A stretch of 64,000 nucleotides of DNA from an uncultured Candidatus Saccharibacteria bacterium (GTDB taxonomy: Bacteria > Patescibacteriota > Saccharimonadia > Saccharimonadales > Saccharimonadaceae). A program made the translations under genes and the position numbers. Positions 15,738 through 24,133 of the stretch are shown one piece after another. Position 1 is the stretch's first letter. Every line of letters begins with the position of its first letter. The stretch spans positions 1 to 64,000 of the forward strand of contig CAKMNX010000028.1 of assembly GCA_927910745.1 (NCBI GenBank). The letters run 5' to 3'. The notes under the pieces are model-generated. The model was not told the origin of the DNA. It was given only the letters and a program-made list of their open reading frames with translations, and did not search any database.

Positions 15738-17525
15738 ATGCAAACTATGCGGAATTATGCCCGGCGAATTATTGCATATGGGCTTGCCGTAACCATGATG
15801 ATACCAGGAATAGCCGGAGCTTCTGCGCTTGGTGCTGATTCTTCCACTGCTTATTTTGCCACCCCAGTCGCCGCCATCGGCGATTTTTTATTTGAAGGGG
15901 TAGTGGCGCGTGATGATACTGCTAGCAGCAAGTTTCCAGCAGCACAGCCTGTAGTGCACCTTGCTGCTCATACTGAACACGATGCATTGATGATTGGAGC
16001 ACTCCACACAACAGACCGGCGCACGGTGAGTGCAGTCGAGCTGCATAATACTGCGCGTCAGTTTGTACCGCTTAGTGATGTCGTGCTTGTTGTCAGTGTT
16101 AGCACGAACCACACCGACTACACGTGCCGCGTCAATCTACAAGGATATGCACCACCCCAGTCGTCGGTGCGCTACTATCATCCAGCAGTGGCCCCGGCAG
16201 ATGGCGCACAGCTCCAGGGTTGCCCAAGTGTACCAAATGATGAGCAAATCACACGGTATGATGTAGCGCTGGAGCGATCAGGCACGACCATTGACAAAGC
16301 AAGTGCAGCTGTAGACGAGCTTGCAGATGCACTCGTCTGGGAGCGTGCACGCTGGACGGCAGCGGCGCGGACTGGGATATTTGCCAAGGACTTTCGAGCA
16401 CGAGCTGGCGAAGCTGAGGTAACTGCGCCGTACGAAACGCCAGGCGAGCCATCATTGCAAATTCTTGAGGTCTTGCCTCATCCACACACCTGCGATGCAG
16501 CACCAGACAATTGCCAGAAATACGTCAAGATCAAAAATACCGGTGATCAACCAATCGACCTTGCTGCCTATCGTTTGCGTAGTGGTACACCTGGCAGCAA
16601 TAGTACTGTGCGAAATACCTCGTCTCTTGCGGGGACTATTGCACCAGGCCAGGTGCTGACGATTCGTGCCCAGGCAAATGGTGCGGAGCTTGCGGTGCTG
16701 CGCAGTGGTACACTGTGGTTTGAGGATCAGCATGGCCTAGTGAGCTTTTCGCCGCACATTGATACATATAGCGGTGCAGGGCAGGCTGCGCACCAGGGCA
16801 AGTCTTGGGCATATAATTCGCAAACTGGCACATGGCAATGGACAACGCCAAGCCCCGACCAAGCCGATAATATCATCACTGATGCACTAGCCTCACCCCA
16901 TCAGCCATCGGGCAAACCATGCCCCGCTGGCCAAGAACGCAACCCAGCAACAAATCGTTGTCGGAAAATCAACAGTGGTGAGAAACAGTCAAAACAAACA
17001 GCCGGCAATGCAAAGGTAGCGCGTAGCACTTCTCATACTCAAAAGCTAACTATCTGCAAACCTGGCCAAGAGCGTAACCCCGCAACGGGCCGTTGCCGTG
17101 CAGTATCTGCCACTGGCCAGCAATTGGCCGTGTGCAAGGCGGGGCAGTATCGCAACCCTGCCACAGGGCGCTGCCGAGCGCTCGCTGGCGGTAAGGCACC
17201 AGCTGCTATATGTAAAGCAGGGTACTATCGCAACCCAGCGACTGGCCGCTGCAAAAAGCTTGGCGCAGCAAATAGTCGCCAGTTGACGCCCTGCAAGCCA
17301 GGCTGGGAGCGCAATCCATCGACCAATCGCTGCCGCAAATCGACGAGCAGGAATAGTAAAGCACCAGCCGCAGGCTACGCTGTTGAGCCGGGGAGTAATA
17401 ATGGACAGACAGAGATCGTCTGGTGGATGATTGGTGGGGTAGCTATCGTGGCGGTGGGCTATGCTGGCTGGGAGTGGCGTAGTGAGATTGGCCAGTGGCT
17501 GCGCCGGATGGTGTGCAAAGGTTAG
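15738..17525 (+). CDS. Secreted/anchored protein with lamin-tail domain and five Cys-bounded repeats
   Basis: 595 residues. A signal peptide (about residues 1-32, ending ..GIAGASALGA) is followed by an unrecognised region. A lamin-tail-like domain spans roughly residues 235-340 (LQILEVLPHPH..CQKYVKIKNTGDQPIDLAAYRL..LAPGQVLTIRA). Then come five 14-residue repeats C-x-x-G-x-x-R-N-P-x-T-x-R-C. A single membrane helix (WWMIGGVAIVAVGYAGWEW) and a short basic tail close the protein. The start is set by an AGGAGG site 9 bases before the ATG; the open frame upstream to 15618 has no such signal. Likely displayed on the cell surface, possibly in adhesion to the host; no sortase motif is seen. Confidence 0.8.
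   Translation: MQTMRNYARRIIAYGLAVTMMIPGIAGASALGADSSTAYFATPVAAIGDFLFEGVVARDDTASSKFPAAQPVVHLAAHTEHDALMIGALHTTDRRTVSAVELHNTARQFVPLSDVVLVVSVSTNHTDYTCRVNLQGYAPPQSSVRYYHPAVAPADGAQLQGCPSVPNDEQITRYDVALERSGTTIDKASAAVDELADALVWERARWTAAARTGIFAKDFRARAGEAEVTAPYETPGEPSLQILEVLPHPHTCDAAPDNCQKYVKIKNTGDQPIDLAAYRLRSGTPGSNSTVRNTSSLAGTIAPGQVLTIRAQANGAELAVLRSGTLWFEDQHGLVSFSPHIDTYSGAGQAAHQGKSWAYNSQTGTWQWTTPSPDQADNIITDALASPHQPSGKPCPAGQERNPATNRCRKINSGEKQSKQTAGNAKVARSTSHTQKLTICKPGQERNPATGRCRAVSATGQQLAVCKAGQYRNPATGRCRALAGGKAPAAICKAGYYRNPATGRCKKLGAANSRQLTPCKPGWERNPSTNRCRKSTSRNSKAPAAGYAVEPGSNNGQTEIVWWMIGGVAIVAVGYAGWEWRSEIGQWLRRMVCKG
16920..17333 (+). repeat. Five tandem 14-codon Cys repeats
   Basis: Units at 16920-16961, 17055-17096, 17133-17174, 17211-17252 and 17292-17333 each encode C-x-x-G-x-x-R-N-P-x-T-x-R-C. 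Linkers of 12-31 codons separate them. One Cys at each end of every unit suggests each closes on itself by a disulfide outside the cell. Confidence 0.85.
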
Positions 17526-17535
17526 AGTCTCATTA

Positions 17536-17558
17536 GCTATACCATAGCGGTATATAGC
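17536..17558. promoter_or_regulatory. Imperfect palindrome upstream of ruvC
   Basis: GCTATACC, 5 bases, then GGTATATAGC. It lies 20 bp before the ruvC -10 and could be an operator or a weak terminator for the preceding gene. No T-run follows. Confidence 0.3.
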
Positions 17559-17589
17559 ATAAGCCCTCAGATTCAGCTATACTAGCACC

Positions 17590-18066
17590 ATGCGAATCAT
17601 TGGTATAGATCCGGGCACTGGCATCCTTGGCTTTGGCGTCATTGACGCTCATGGTGGCGCAACGCGACTTGTCACGGCCGGTGTCATTACAACGCCAGCG
17701 CATACGCCAATACCAGAGCGCCTTGGTGAGATATTCGATGGTCTTACGAGTATTATTGCAGAGACACAGCCCACAATGATGGCGATCGAGAAGCTCTTCT
17801 TTGCCCGCAATATAACTACCGCTATGAGCGTAGCCGAAGCACGTGGCGTAGCGCTACTGACTGGCCAGCGGGCAGGACTGCAGATTGAGGAATATACACC
17901 ACTCCAGATCAAGCAGACAATCACTGGCTACGGCAAAGCAGATAAAAAGCAAGTGCAAGAGATGGTGCGGCTCCAACTAGGCCTTCAGACGGTACCCAAG
18001 CCAGACGACTGTGCAGACGCCCTTGCGGCAGCGATTATGGCAGCGTTTATGACGCGGCAGAGCTAG
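17590..18066 (+). CDS. ruvC: Holliday junction endonuclease RuvC
   Basis: 158 residues, full length. MRIIGIDPGTGILGFGVI carries the first catalytic Asp (D7); IEKLFFARNITTAMSVAEARG supplies the catalytic Glu region, and KPDDCADALAAAI carries the C-terminal acidic pair. RuvC resolves Holliday junctions formed by RecA-mediated exchange and acts with RuvAB, both encoded further along. A TATACT -10 ends exactly 6 bases before the ATG, so the mRNA should be leaderless. Confidence 0.95.
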   Translation: MRIIGIDPGTGILGFGVIDAHGGATRLVTAGVITTPAHTPIPERLGEIFDGLTSIIAETQPTMMAIEKLFFARNITTAMSVAEARGVALLTGQRAGLQIEEYTPLQIKQTITGYGKADKKQVQEMVRLQLGLQTVPKPDDCADALAAAIMAAFMTRQS

Positions 18067-18204
18067 TGAGCTGCTGCTGGACGCAGCTACACTGACAAAG
18101 TCAGAAACCAGATTGTAAAAAGGCTTACGCTTGTACTCTATCAGACATGAGAAAGAGAAAAGCGCTAAGATTGGTGTTTTCAGCACATTGCACCAGAACG
18201 ATGG

Positions 18205-18216
18205 TATAATTAAACT
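18205..18216 (+). promoter_or_regulatory. Extended -10 of the PBP gene, leaderless
   Basis: TGG-TATAAT at 18202-18210, then exactly 6 bases to the ATG at 18217. Confidence 0.6.
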
Positions 18217-20742
18217 ATGCAACTACCGCGAGGAAGACAACAACCAGCCCGAATGGGCAGATATGCCAACTTTGGAGAGGTTCGCCAGTCGAAGCCACCG
18301 CGCCGAAGACGCGAGCATAAGCATTTCTTGTGGTTTTGGAATATGAGCAAAAAGAAGAAGGCGATGGTGATCCTGACGCCGTTTTTGCTCTTCTTGCTGA
18401 TTGTGCCAATCTTGACATACCTATATTATGCACGTGATATCTCCGATCAAGAGCGGCTGATGAACCGCAACAACACTGGTATTGTCCTCAATGATGTCAA
18501 CAACAAGCCACTCTATAGTGTGGGGCGAGCCCAGCACCGCAATATGGTGAAGCTGGCTGACATCTCAGACAGTATGAAAAATGCGCTACTGGCTAGTGAG
18601 GATAAAGACTTCTATAAACACCCTGGGTTTAGTCTAATCGGTATCTTCCGGGCAGCCTTCCAGCGCCATGGTGGTGGCTCGACCATTACGCAGCAGCTCG
18701 CCAAGAACACCGTCCTCACAAGCGAGCAGACCTTTATGCGCAAATACCAGGAGCTGTTTGTGGCGCTCGCGATTGAGCAGAATTATACCAAGGACCAAAT
18801 CCTCGAGATGTATCTCAACTCTGTGTATTATGGCGAAGACTCATTCGGCATCGAGGAGGCAGCCAAGATTTACTTTGGTAAAGCACCAAAGGACCTTACG
18901 TTGGCTGAGAGCGCTATGCTTGTTGGTGTGCTGCCAGCCCCAACTGCCTACTCGCCAATTAGTGGTAGTCCAGAAAAGGCCAAGCAGCGTCAAAAGACAG
19001 TGCTTGGCCGCATGGTTGACGTGGGTGCCATTACTAATGAGCAAAAAGATGCAGCATATGCGCAGCAGCTCTCGTATGCATCGACAGCAAATACCGTTAA
19101 GTCGATTGCGCCACACTTTGCGCAGATGGTTATAAACCAACTCAAACAGAAACTATACAGTGCGGACGATAAAAATGCGTATGGTAAGTTAATGCGCTCA
19201 GGTTACCAGGTGAAGACAACGCTCAATATGGATACGCAGCAGATGCTGATCGATAACGTCTCCAAGCAGATTCCATACCTCAACAACCGTGGTGGGACGA
19301 ATGCGAGCGGTGTTGTGATAGACGTCAAGACAGGTCGGGTGCGCGCACTAGTGGGCAGTGCCGACTACAACAACCCACAGTGGGGTAATGTCAATATGGC
19401 AACAACGCCGCGCCAGCCAGGCAGTAGCTTCAAGCCGATCTACTATGCCGGGGCGCTGGCCGAGGGAGTTATTACACCAGCGACAATTTTCCAAGATAAG
19501 CCAACGGACTTTGGCGGTGGTTACCAGCCGCTCAACGCTGACAAACGTTGGCACGGGAGTGTGACGACACGTCGAGCAATTAGCTGGTCGCTCAATATCC
19601 CGAGCGTGGAGATCATGAAGAAGTTTGGTATTAGTAAGTCGGTTCAAACGGCTAACAATCTTGGTATCTCGTCGATTACTCAAGCAACAGGTGAGAAGAA
19701 TGGTTTATCTCTCGCACTTGGCTCCGGTGAGGCATCACTAACACAAATGACTAATGCCTACGCAGCATTTGGCAACCAAGGGCAGCAATTTGAACTGGGG
19801 CTCATCGAGCAGGTTAATGACAAATACAACAAGAAAGTTAGTTGGCCCAACGCAACGAGCAAGCGGGCAATTAGCGAGGGCGGTGCCTACTTGATCTCAA
19901 ATATTTTGTCGGATAATGCGGCACGAGCTAGTGTGTTTGGCTCAACTCTCACAGTGCCTGGCCATACCGCGGCCGTCAAGACAGGGACGACGAATGATAA
20001 TAAAGATGCGTGGACGATTGGCTATAACCCAGAGTATGCCGTTGGCGTTTGGGTTGGCAACAATGATAATACACCAATGAAAAATGGTGGCTCAGACATG
20101 GCAGGGCCAATCTGGCGCAACACAATGACGAAACTCTTGGCGGGTCAGTCGAACACCCAATTCCCTGTGCCAAGTGGTGTCGTGCAGCGCTCGGTTTGTA
20201 CGAGCGACGGTGGCCTGGCTACTACTGAGAATGCCAAGGGGACATACAAAGAATACTTCCTAACTGGGGCATTGCCAACTAAGCAGTGTAATGTTGTGCG
20301 CACCAAGATCGAGGTCTGTAATCTCAGTGATAAAAAGATGGAGTCTATCTACGAAGATGACTTCGACAGCACGAAGTACTCGAAGAACAGCTCAGACTGC
20401 TCCACGACCAAGCAACAAATCCGCGTCTGTGACGTTGAACGAAAGCGCATCATTGCTATCGATGAGAAGGACTTTGATAGCAGCCGGTACTCAAAGAACA
20501 TTGCGAGTTGTCGATCAAGCAGCAGTGGAAGCTCTGGTAACACAAGCGACGACAGCGATAATAGCTCAACTATCAACGGTAATACTCGCCGCCGCAATAA
20601 TACCGGCAACAGTGGTAACACTGGTGGTACGAGTGGTGATAATTCTGGTACTGGTGGTACGAGCGACGATGATAGTTCTGGGCAGAATAATCAGAACAAT
20701 ACTGGTGGCAATAACAATAACTTCTTCAGGACTAACTTTTAG
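18217..20742 (+). CDS. Class A penicillin-binding protein (PBP1A-like)
   Basis: 841 residues. A basic cytoplasmic N-terminus, one membrane helix (about 50-72), a GT51 glycosyltransferase with EDKDFYKHPG near residue 129, QQLAKN and YFGKAPKDLTLAESAMLVG, then a transpeptidase with SxxK at S403-K406, SLN at 458 and KTGT at 588. It polymerises glycan strands and cross-links stem peptides outside the membrane. After the catalytic part come two 31-residue Cys-bounded repeats (see separate entry) and a Ser/Gly/Asn/Thr-rich tail of about 75 residues, probably wall-spanning. RuvA follows after 18 bp. Confidence 0.93.
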   Translation: MQLPRGRQQPARMGRYANFGEVRQSKPPRRRREHKHFLWFWNMSKKKKAMVILTPFLLFLLIVPILTYLYYARDISDQERLMNRNNTGIVLNDVNNKPLYSVGRAQHRNMVKLADISDSMKNALLASEDKDFYKHPGFSLIGIFRAAFQRHGGGSTITQQLAKNTVLTSEQTFMRKYQELFVALAIEQNYTKDQILEMYLNSVYYGEDSFGIEEAAKIYFGKAPKDLTLAESAMLVGVLPAPTAYSPISGSPEKAKQRQKTVLGRMVDVGAITNEQKDAAYAQQLSYASTANTVKSIAPHFAQMVINQLKQKLYSADDKNAYGKLMRSGYQVKTTLNMDTQQMLIDNVSKQIPYLNNRGGTNASGVVIDVKTGRVRALVGSADYNNPQWGNVNMATTPRQPGSSFKPIYYAGALAEGVITPATIFQDKPTDFGGGYQPLNADKRWHGSVTTRRAISWSLNIPSVEIMKKFGISKSVQTANNLGISSITQATGEKNGLSLALGSGEASLTQMTNAYAAFGNQGQQFELGLIEQVNDKYNKKVSWPNATSKRAISEGGAYLISNILSDNAARASVFGSTLTVPGHTAAVKTGTTNDNKDAWTIGYNPEYAVGVWVGNNDNTPMKNGGSDMAGPIWRNTMTKLLAGQSNTQFPVPSGVVQRSVCTSDGGLATTENAKGTYKEYFLTGALPTKQCNVVRTKIEVCNLSDKKMESIYEDDFDSTKYSKNSSDCSTTKQQIRVCDVERKRIIAIDEKDFDSSRYSKNIASCRSSSSGSSGNTSDDSDNSSTINGNTRRRNNTGNSGNTGGTSGDNSGTGGTSDDDSSGQNNQNNTGGNNNNFFRTNF
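20308..20511 (+). repeat. Duplicated Cys-bounded module in the PBP tail
   Basis: Two copies of about 31 codons (20308-20400 and 20419-20511). Each begins I-x-V-C, contains DFDS-x-x-YSKN, and ends with Cys. This looks like a small disulfide-closed module duplicated within the gene. Confidence 0.8.
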
Positions 20743-20760
20743 TACTTCGAGGAGGCGCGG

Positions 20761-21336
20761 ATGATTGCTCATATTGCTGGCCAAGTTGATGAGAAGTTTG
20801 CAGGTAGTGTCATCATTGATGTGCAGGGGGTTGGCTACGAGATAGCGGTCGCAGCGCATGATTATGATGCGATGCAGCTTGGTGAGACAGTTAAACTCTA
20901 TACATACCACCATATCCGAGAGCAAGCTCAGGAGCTGTTTGGATTTTCATCTCGGGCAGCCAAGAAACTGTTTGAGTTGCTCATCACAGTGCAAGGCGTA
21001 GGTCCCAAGGCGGCACTGGCCATCCTCAGCCTTGGTGAGGCTGAGCAGGTGCGTAATGCCCTAGCCAATGCCGATGCGGCCTTTATCCAAAAAGCCAGTG
21101 GAGTGGGCAAAAAGACTGCTGAGCGTGTGGTGGTAGACCTGCGAGATAAGGTGGGCGTGCCAACGTACTATGCTGCTCACGACGCGCCTGTGCAGGCAGA
21201 GCTTGATACAAACGACGAAGCGCTCGAAGCGTTGGTTGCGCTGGGCTATACGTTGGCAGATGCCACCAAAGCACTTGCTCATGTCGATACGAGTTTACCC
21301 ACAGCGCAGCGAGTGACAATGGCTTTGAAGCAGTAA
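20761..21336 (+). CDS. ruvA: Holliday junction helicase subunit RuvA
   Basis: 191 residues with the three RuvA domains: an N-terminal OB fold (MIAHIAGQVDEKFAGSVIIDVQGVGYEI), the helix-hairpin-helix pair (LITVQGVGPKAALAIL and KASGVGKKTAERVV), and a short C-terminal domain III (DEALEALVALGYTLADATKAL) that contacts RuvB. It binds four-way junctions and positions the RuvB motors. A GAGGAGG site precedes the ATG, and the gene follows the PBP gene by 18 bp, so it depends on that upstream promoter. The next gene follows after 22 bp. Confidence 0.95.
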   Translation: MIAHIAGQVDEKFAGSVIIDVQGVGYEIAVAAHDYDAMQLGETVKLYTYHHIREQAQELFGFSSRAAKKLFELLITVQGVGPKAALAILSLGEAEQVRNALANADAAFIQKASGVGKKTAERVVVDLRDKVGVPTYYAAHDAPVQAELDTNDEALEALVALGYTLADATKALAHVDTSLPTAQRVTMALKQ

Positions 21337-21358
21337 CAATATAAAGAGAGGAGACGGG

Positions 21359-21778
21359 ATGGCAAAAATATTTGTATCAGGACAGATTGGTGATATTCCT
21401 GTAGTGCAGCAAGTGCAGGCAGCGTTGGTGGCGGCTGGGCATAAGATTACTCATGATTGGACGCGCAACGAAGGTGGCAGTAAGATGTTGGTTGGTCAGC
21501 AGACGAAGTTCGATCAAGCGGCAGAGTCAGCACGCCGTGCCACAAATGACATGAATGGTGTAACCCAGAGCGACGTCTACATTATCTGCACCGATAATGA
21601 AAAAGCAGGTAAGGGCATGTATGTTGAGCTGGGTGGAGCGCTTGCGCTCAATACCACCACTGGTTCACCACGAATTTATCTATTGGGTCAACGCAAGCAT
21701 GCAACAATCTTTTATTTTCATCCCTCGATTCGCTTGTGTAACTCGGTAGATGAAATTATTACTGACCTTGATCATTGA
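21359..21778 (+). CDS. Nucleoside 2-deoxyribosyltransferase-like protein
   Basis: 139 residues. MAKIFVSGQIGD at the start, the central GVTQSDVYIICTDNEKAGKGMYVELGGALAL with an acidic E-x-G-x-A motif, and a C-terminal beta strand/helix fit the nucleoside 2-deoxyribosyltransferase or related nucleotide N-glycosidase fold (PF05014-like). A role in nucleobase exchange or nucleotide clean-up is possible. An AGAGGAGA site precedes the ATG, 22 bp after ruvA. Family assignment is moderate because only the core motif is recognisable. Confidence 0.6.
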   Translation: MAKIFVSGQIGDIPVVQQVQAALVAAGHKITHDWTRNEGGSKMLVGQQTKFDQAAESARRATNDMNGVTQSDVYIICTDNEKAGKGMYVELGGALALNTTTGSPRIYLLGQRKHATIFYFHPSIRLCNSVDEIITDLDH

Positions 21779-21787
21779 TTAGGAATA

Positions 21788-22387
21788 ATGCAAAAATATG
21801 AGATACTAGCACATAGTGTGAAAAATCCTGAGCAGAAAAAATCGGAGAAGCCTGATACGCATCATGTATCTCGCCTAAGAGAAGTGGCGAGTGTGGGGCT
21901 AACAGCCCTGCGCTATGGTGGCGTAGAATATATTGCACGGCAGGCCCGTGATGGTAAGCCGATTGGCCTTGCGCTTGCAGCTTTTATGGCAGCTGATGTT
22001 GCTGATGGACAAGTTCTTGACGATACGCCACTGCGCCGTGTGACTGACGGCATGGTGGATACAGCCGCTGTAGTACGCGTGATGTATGAGCTAGGCAAGC
22101 GCTATCCTGAGGCGCGAGCAGGAATTGCCGCCGTTGCCCTTGGGCAGGCAGCAACTGGCGCAGCCAATGCCTACCACCTGGCAAAAACTGGTGAGGTGAC
22201 CAAGGGTGGGCGCTACAAACGAGCTGCTAATATCGCTACGGCGACGCTTGCCATTGTAGCGGCACGTGGTAATCCAGGGCGGACGCGCCTCGCAGGCTGT
22301 ATAGCGGCTGACGTTGTTGCAGCCACAACAGTGCCGCACCTGCGTGGAATTGGCAAGCCGACTGGTGAGCAAGTTCGTCGGTTATAA
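21788..22387 (+). CDS. Membrane-associated protein with degenerate CDP-alcohol phosphatidyltransferase motif
   Basis: 199 residues, Ala-rich with several moderately hydrophobic helices. The segment DVADGQVLDDTPLRRVTDGMVDTAA (residues about 75-99) recalls the CDP-alcohol phosphatidyltransferase signature DxxDGxxAR..GxxxDxxxD. However, the AR pair is replaced by LD, the G-to-D spacing is short, and the last Asp is missing. It may be a diverged or inactive member, or unrelated. It lies 9 bp after the deoxyribosyltransferase-like gene and is probably co-transcribed. Confidence 0.45.
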   Translation: MQKYEILAHSVKNPEQKKSEKPDTHHVSRLREVASVGLTALRYGGVEYIARQARDGKPIGLALAAFMAADVADGQVLDDTPLRRVTDGMVDTAAVVRVMYELGKRYPEARAGIAAVALGQAATGAANAYHLAKTGEVTKGGRYKRAANIATATLAIVAARGNPGRTRLAGCIAADVVAATTVPHLRGIGKPTGEQVRRL

Positions 22388-22441
22388 TACGCATAGCTGA
22401 GGTGTGTAGGCACCTCTGTTGACAACTGATAGATTTATCCA

Positions 22442-22456
22442 TATAATAAGACATCT
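22442..22456 (+). promoter_or_regulatory. -10 box of the HD-domain gene
   Basis: TATAAT at 22442-22447, then 9 bases to the ATG at 22457; leader of about 3 bases. Confidence 0.5.
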
Positions 22457-23206
22457 ATGTTTGATAAATTTCCTCATTCCTCTAACTCTCAGGTTGATAG
22501 TGCACCTGAATCGATTAGCCAGTCAAAGGAGCATTATACAAAAGCCTTTGAAGGGTCGGTAGTTCGAGCTAGTAAGCGCTATCCTGAGCTACCTTACCAC
22601 CACCCTGGGCACATGAAAGATGTGATGGAGGCAGTTGGCGAGCTTGTAGAGCTTTTGCCTGATGATAGCTATCCGCGTGTGATCACTCCATGGCAAAAAG
22701 ACCTCCTTGCCTTAGCGGCGGCCTGGCATGATGCTGGTTTTGACGATGATGAGGCTCAAGCATATCCGACGAAGGAAGAGTATGCAGTAGCACTCATGAA
22801 GGAAGATATCAAAAGCAATAAGATTGATCTGACTAATCACGATATTGCTTTCCTCGATCGGGCTATTAGGGGCACAATTATGGTACCCGCACTCAAGCAA
22901 CGTGATACACCCGAGGCGAAGCTGCTCCATCACGCTGATATGGCCTATATGACAGCTGATTGGGAAACATTCTGGCGCGGTGCTGAGGCATTTCACGATG
23001 AGGAGCACCCGGACATGTCCTGGGAGAAATTCCAGCAGTTTGAGGAAGATTTCTTGCCAAAATATAAGGAGTCATTGAGGGATGACTTTCAATCACTTGG
23101 CATTGCTGAGGATGAAATCAAAAAACGATTGGATACTCTTAAATCTCATCGTAAGCGCATTATGGAAATGAGCAACCCATGGCTTAAGCGACAGAATAAT
23201 CAGTAA
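22457..23206 (+). CDS. HD-domain phosphohydrolase-like protein
   Basis: 249 residues. YHHPGHM (about residue 49), AAAWHDAGFDDD (the HD pair) and LLHHADMAYM form an HD-superfamily metal site in the expected order H..HD..H..D. HD enzymes hydrolyse phosphate esters of nucleotides or signalling molecules; the substrate here cannot be told. The C-terminal third is charged and helical. The HIT gene follows after 53 bp with its own promoter and Shine-Dalgarno site. Confidence 0.7.
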   Translation: MFDKFPHSSNSQVDSAPESISQSKEHYTKAFEGSVVRASKRYPELPYHHPGHMKDVMEAVGELVELLPDDSYPRVITPWQKDLLALAAAWHDAGFDDDEAQAYPTKEEYAVALMKEDIKSNKIDLTNHDIAFLDRAIRGTIMVPALKQRDTPEAKLLHHADMAYMTADWETFWRGAEAFHDEEHPDMSWEKFQQFEEDFLPKYKESLRDDFQSLGIAEDEIKKRLDTLKSHRKRIMEMSNPWLKRQNNQ

Positions 23207-23228
23207 TGACAAGCAGCATCTTCTCCTC

Positions 23229-23255
23229 TACAATAGAGCAAGAGAAGGAGGTGAT
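23229..23255 (+). promoter_or_regulatory. -10 box and near-perfect Shine-Dalgarno of the HIT gene
   Basis: TACAAT at 23229-23234 and AAGGAGGTGAT at 23245-23255, fully complementary to the usual 16S tail, 4 bases before the ATG at 23260. It is one of the strongest ribosome sites in the window and sets this start over an upstream ATG at 23206. Confidence 0.7.
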
Positions 23256-23259
23256 AAAA

Positions 23260-23721
23260 ATGAAAAACTGTGACATTTGCCCATTTGTGGCAGAGCAAAC
23301 AATTGATGACCCGGCGGTGGTCATGCAAACTGATCGATGGAATGTGGTGCTCGATCGTAATCAGCTGTATCTTGGCAAAGGGTTTGTGACGCTGCGTGAA
23401 CATAAATCGTCGCTTGGTGAGCTCGATGAGACTGACTGGCGCGAACTCCACGAGGTGATCCGCAGCATGGAGCACGCAATTACCCAGGCATTTGGTGCAG
23501 ACGTGTGCAACTGGGAATGCCTGATGAACAATGCCGTCAAGGCGGGGCAGTCGACCCATGTGCACTGGCACCTCTACCCACGCTATCTTAACGGTGTACA
23601 TTTTGCGGGAGAGGAATTTCCTGATCTAAAGTGGCCACGACATCTAGAGAGTGGTGAGCACCGCGTGAGTGAGGAGCTATTTGGTAAGATTGTCCTTGCA
23701 GTGCAAGAGAACTTACCCTAA
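23260..23721 (+). CDS. HIT-family hydrolase (Ap4A hydrolase-like)
   Basis: 153 residues. The histidine triad is HVHWHLYPRY, matching HxHxHxx with the central nucleophile His. CDICPF near the start suggests a metal site, as in some HIT proteins. HIT hydrolases cleave dinucleoside polyphosphates or AMP-lysine-type substrates. The stop region overlaps the end of the convergent membrane-protein gene by 4 bp. Confidence 0.88.
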   Translation: MKNCDICPFVAEQTIDDPAVVMQTDRWNVVLDRNQLYLGKGFVTLREHKSSLGELDETDWRELHEVIRSMEHAITQAFGADVCNWECLMNNAVKAGQSTHVHWHLYPRYLNGVHFAGEEFPDLKWPRHLESGEHRVSEELFGKIVLAVQENLP

Positions 23722-24065
23722 GCAAGGAGCCACGCTGCTGCAAGGTATATAGTAGCTAATATAGCTGGTGCAATTACCATACCCCACTCTTGCTTTTTGA
23801 GCCCAATAACAACATCGCCAATTTGCGCTAAGCTTGCTGCAGCAAAGACAAGCTGCAGCGCAGAACCATGAAACACAAATGGAGCAACTACCGTAAGTAA
23901 TCCCAGTGGCAGTGCTCGAGAAGCGTACATTGCCGCGTAGAATAGCTCGCCATGAGTGATGGTAGTCGAGCGGCTCATCATACCAGGCTTGATGAGTGCA
24001 ATAAGTGCAGCGATGATCGTTGCTATGGATGATAGGGTGGTGATGACAAGTATGACGGTATGCAT
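23718..24065 (-). CDS. Small membrane protein, DUF4267-like
   Basis: 115 residues with four membrane helices. YASRALPLGLLTVVAPF followed by LAQIGDVVIGL resembles DUF4267 proteins, a family of unknown function. The ATG at 24065 is preferred over an upstream TTG at 24101 because a minus-strand -10 TTTACT (24077-24072) ends exactly 6 bases before it, with a possible -35 TTGCAC 18 bp upstream. Convergent with the HIT gene and divergent from ruvB. Confidence 0.6.
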   Translation of the reverse strand: MHTVILVITTLSSIATIIAALIALIKPGMMSRSTTITHGELFYAAMYASRALPLGLLTVVAPFVFHGSALQLVFAAASLAQIGDVVIGLKKQEWGMVIAPAILATIYLAAAWLLA

Positions 24066-24121
24066 GAATATAGTAAACCATATGATGAGGTTGCTGTGCA
24101 ATCTATCCCCATCACCAATGC

Positions 24122-24133
24122 TATAATAAACCT
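24122..24133 (+). promoter_or_regulatory. Extended -10 of ruvB, leaderless
   Basis: TGC-TATAAT ending at 24127, then exactly 6 bases to the ATG at 24134. Confidence 0.6.

Noticed and set aside
23206..23259. Upstream ATG for the HIT gene at 23206, overlapping the HD-gene stop.
   Set aside because: The near-perfect Shine-Dalgarno site and the HIT-family N-terminus both point to 23260.
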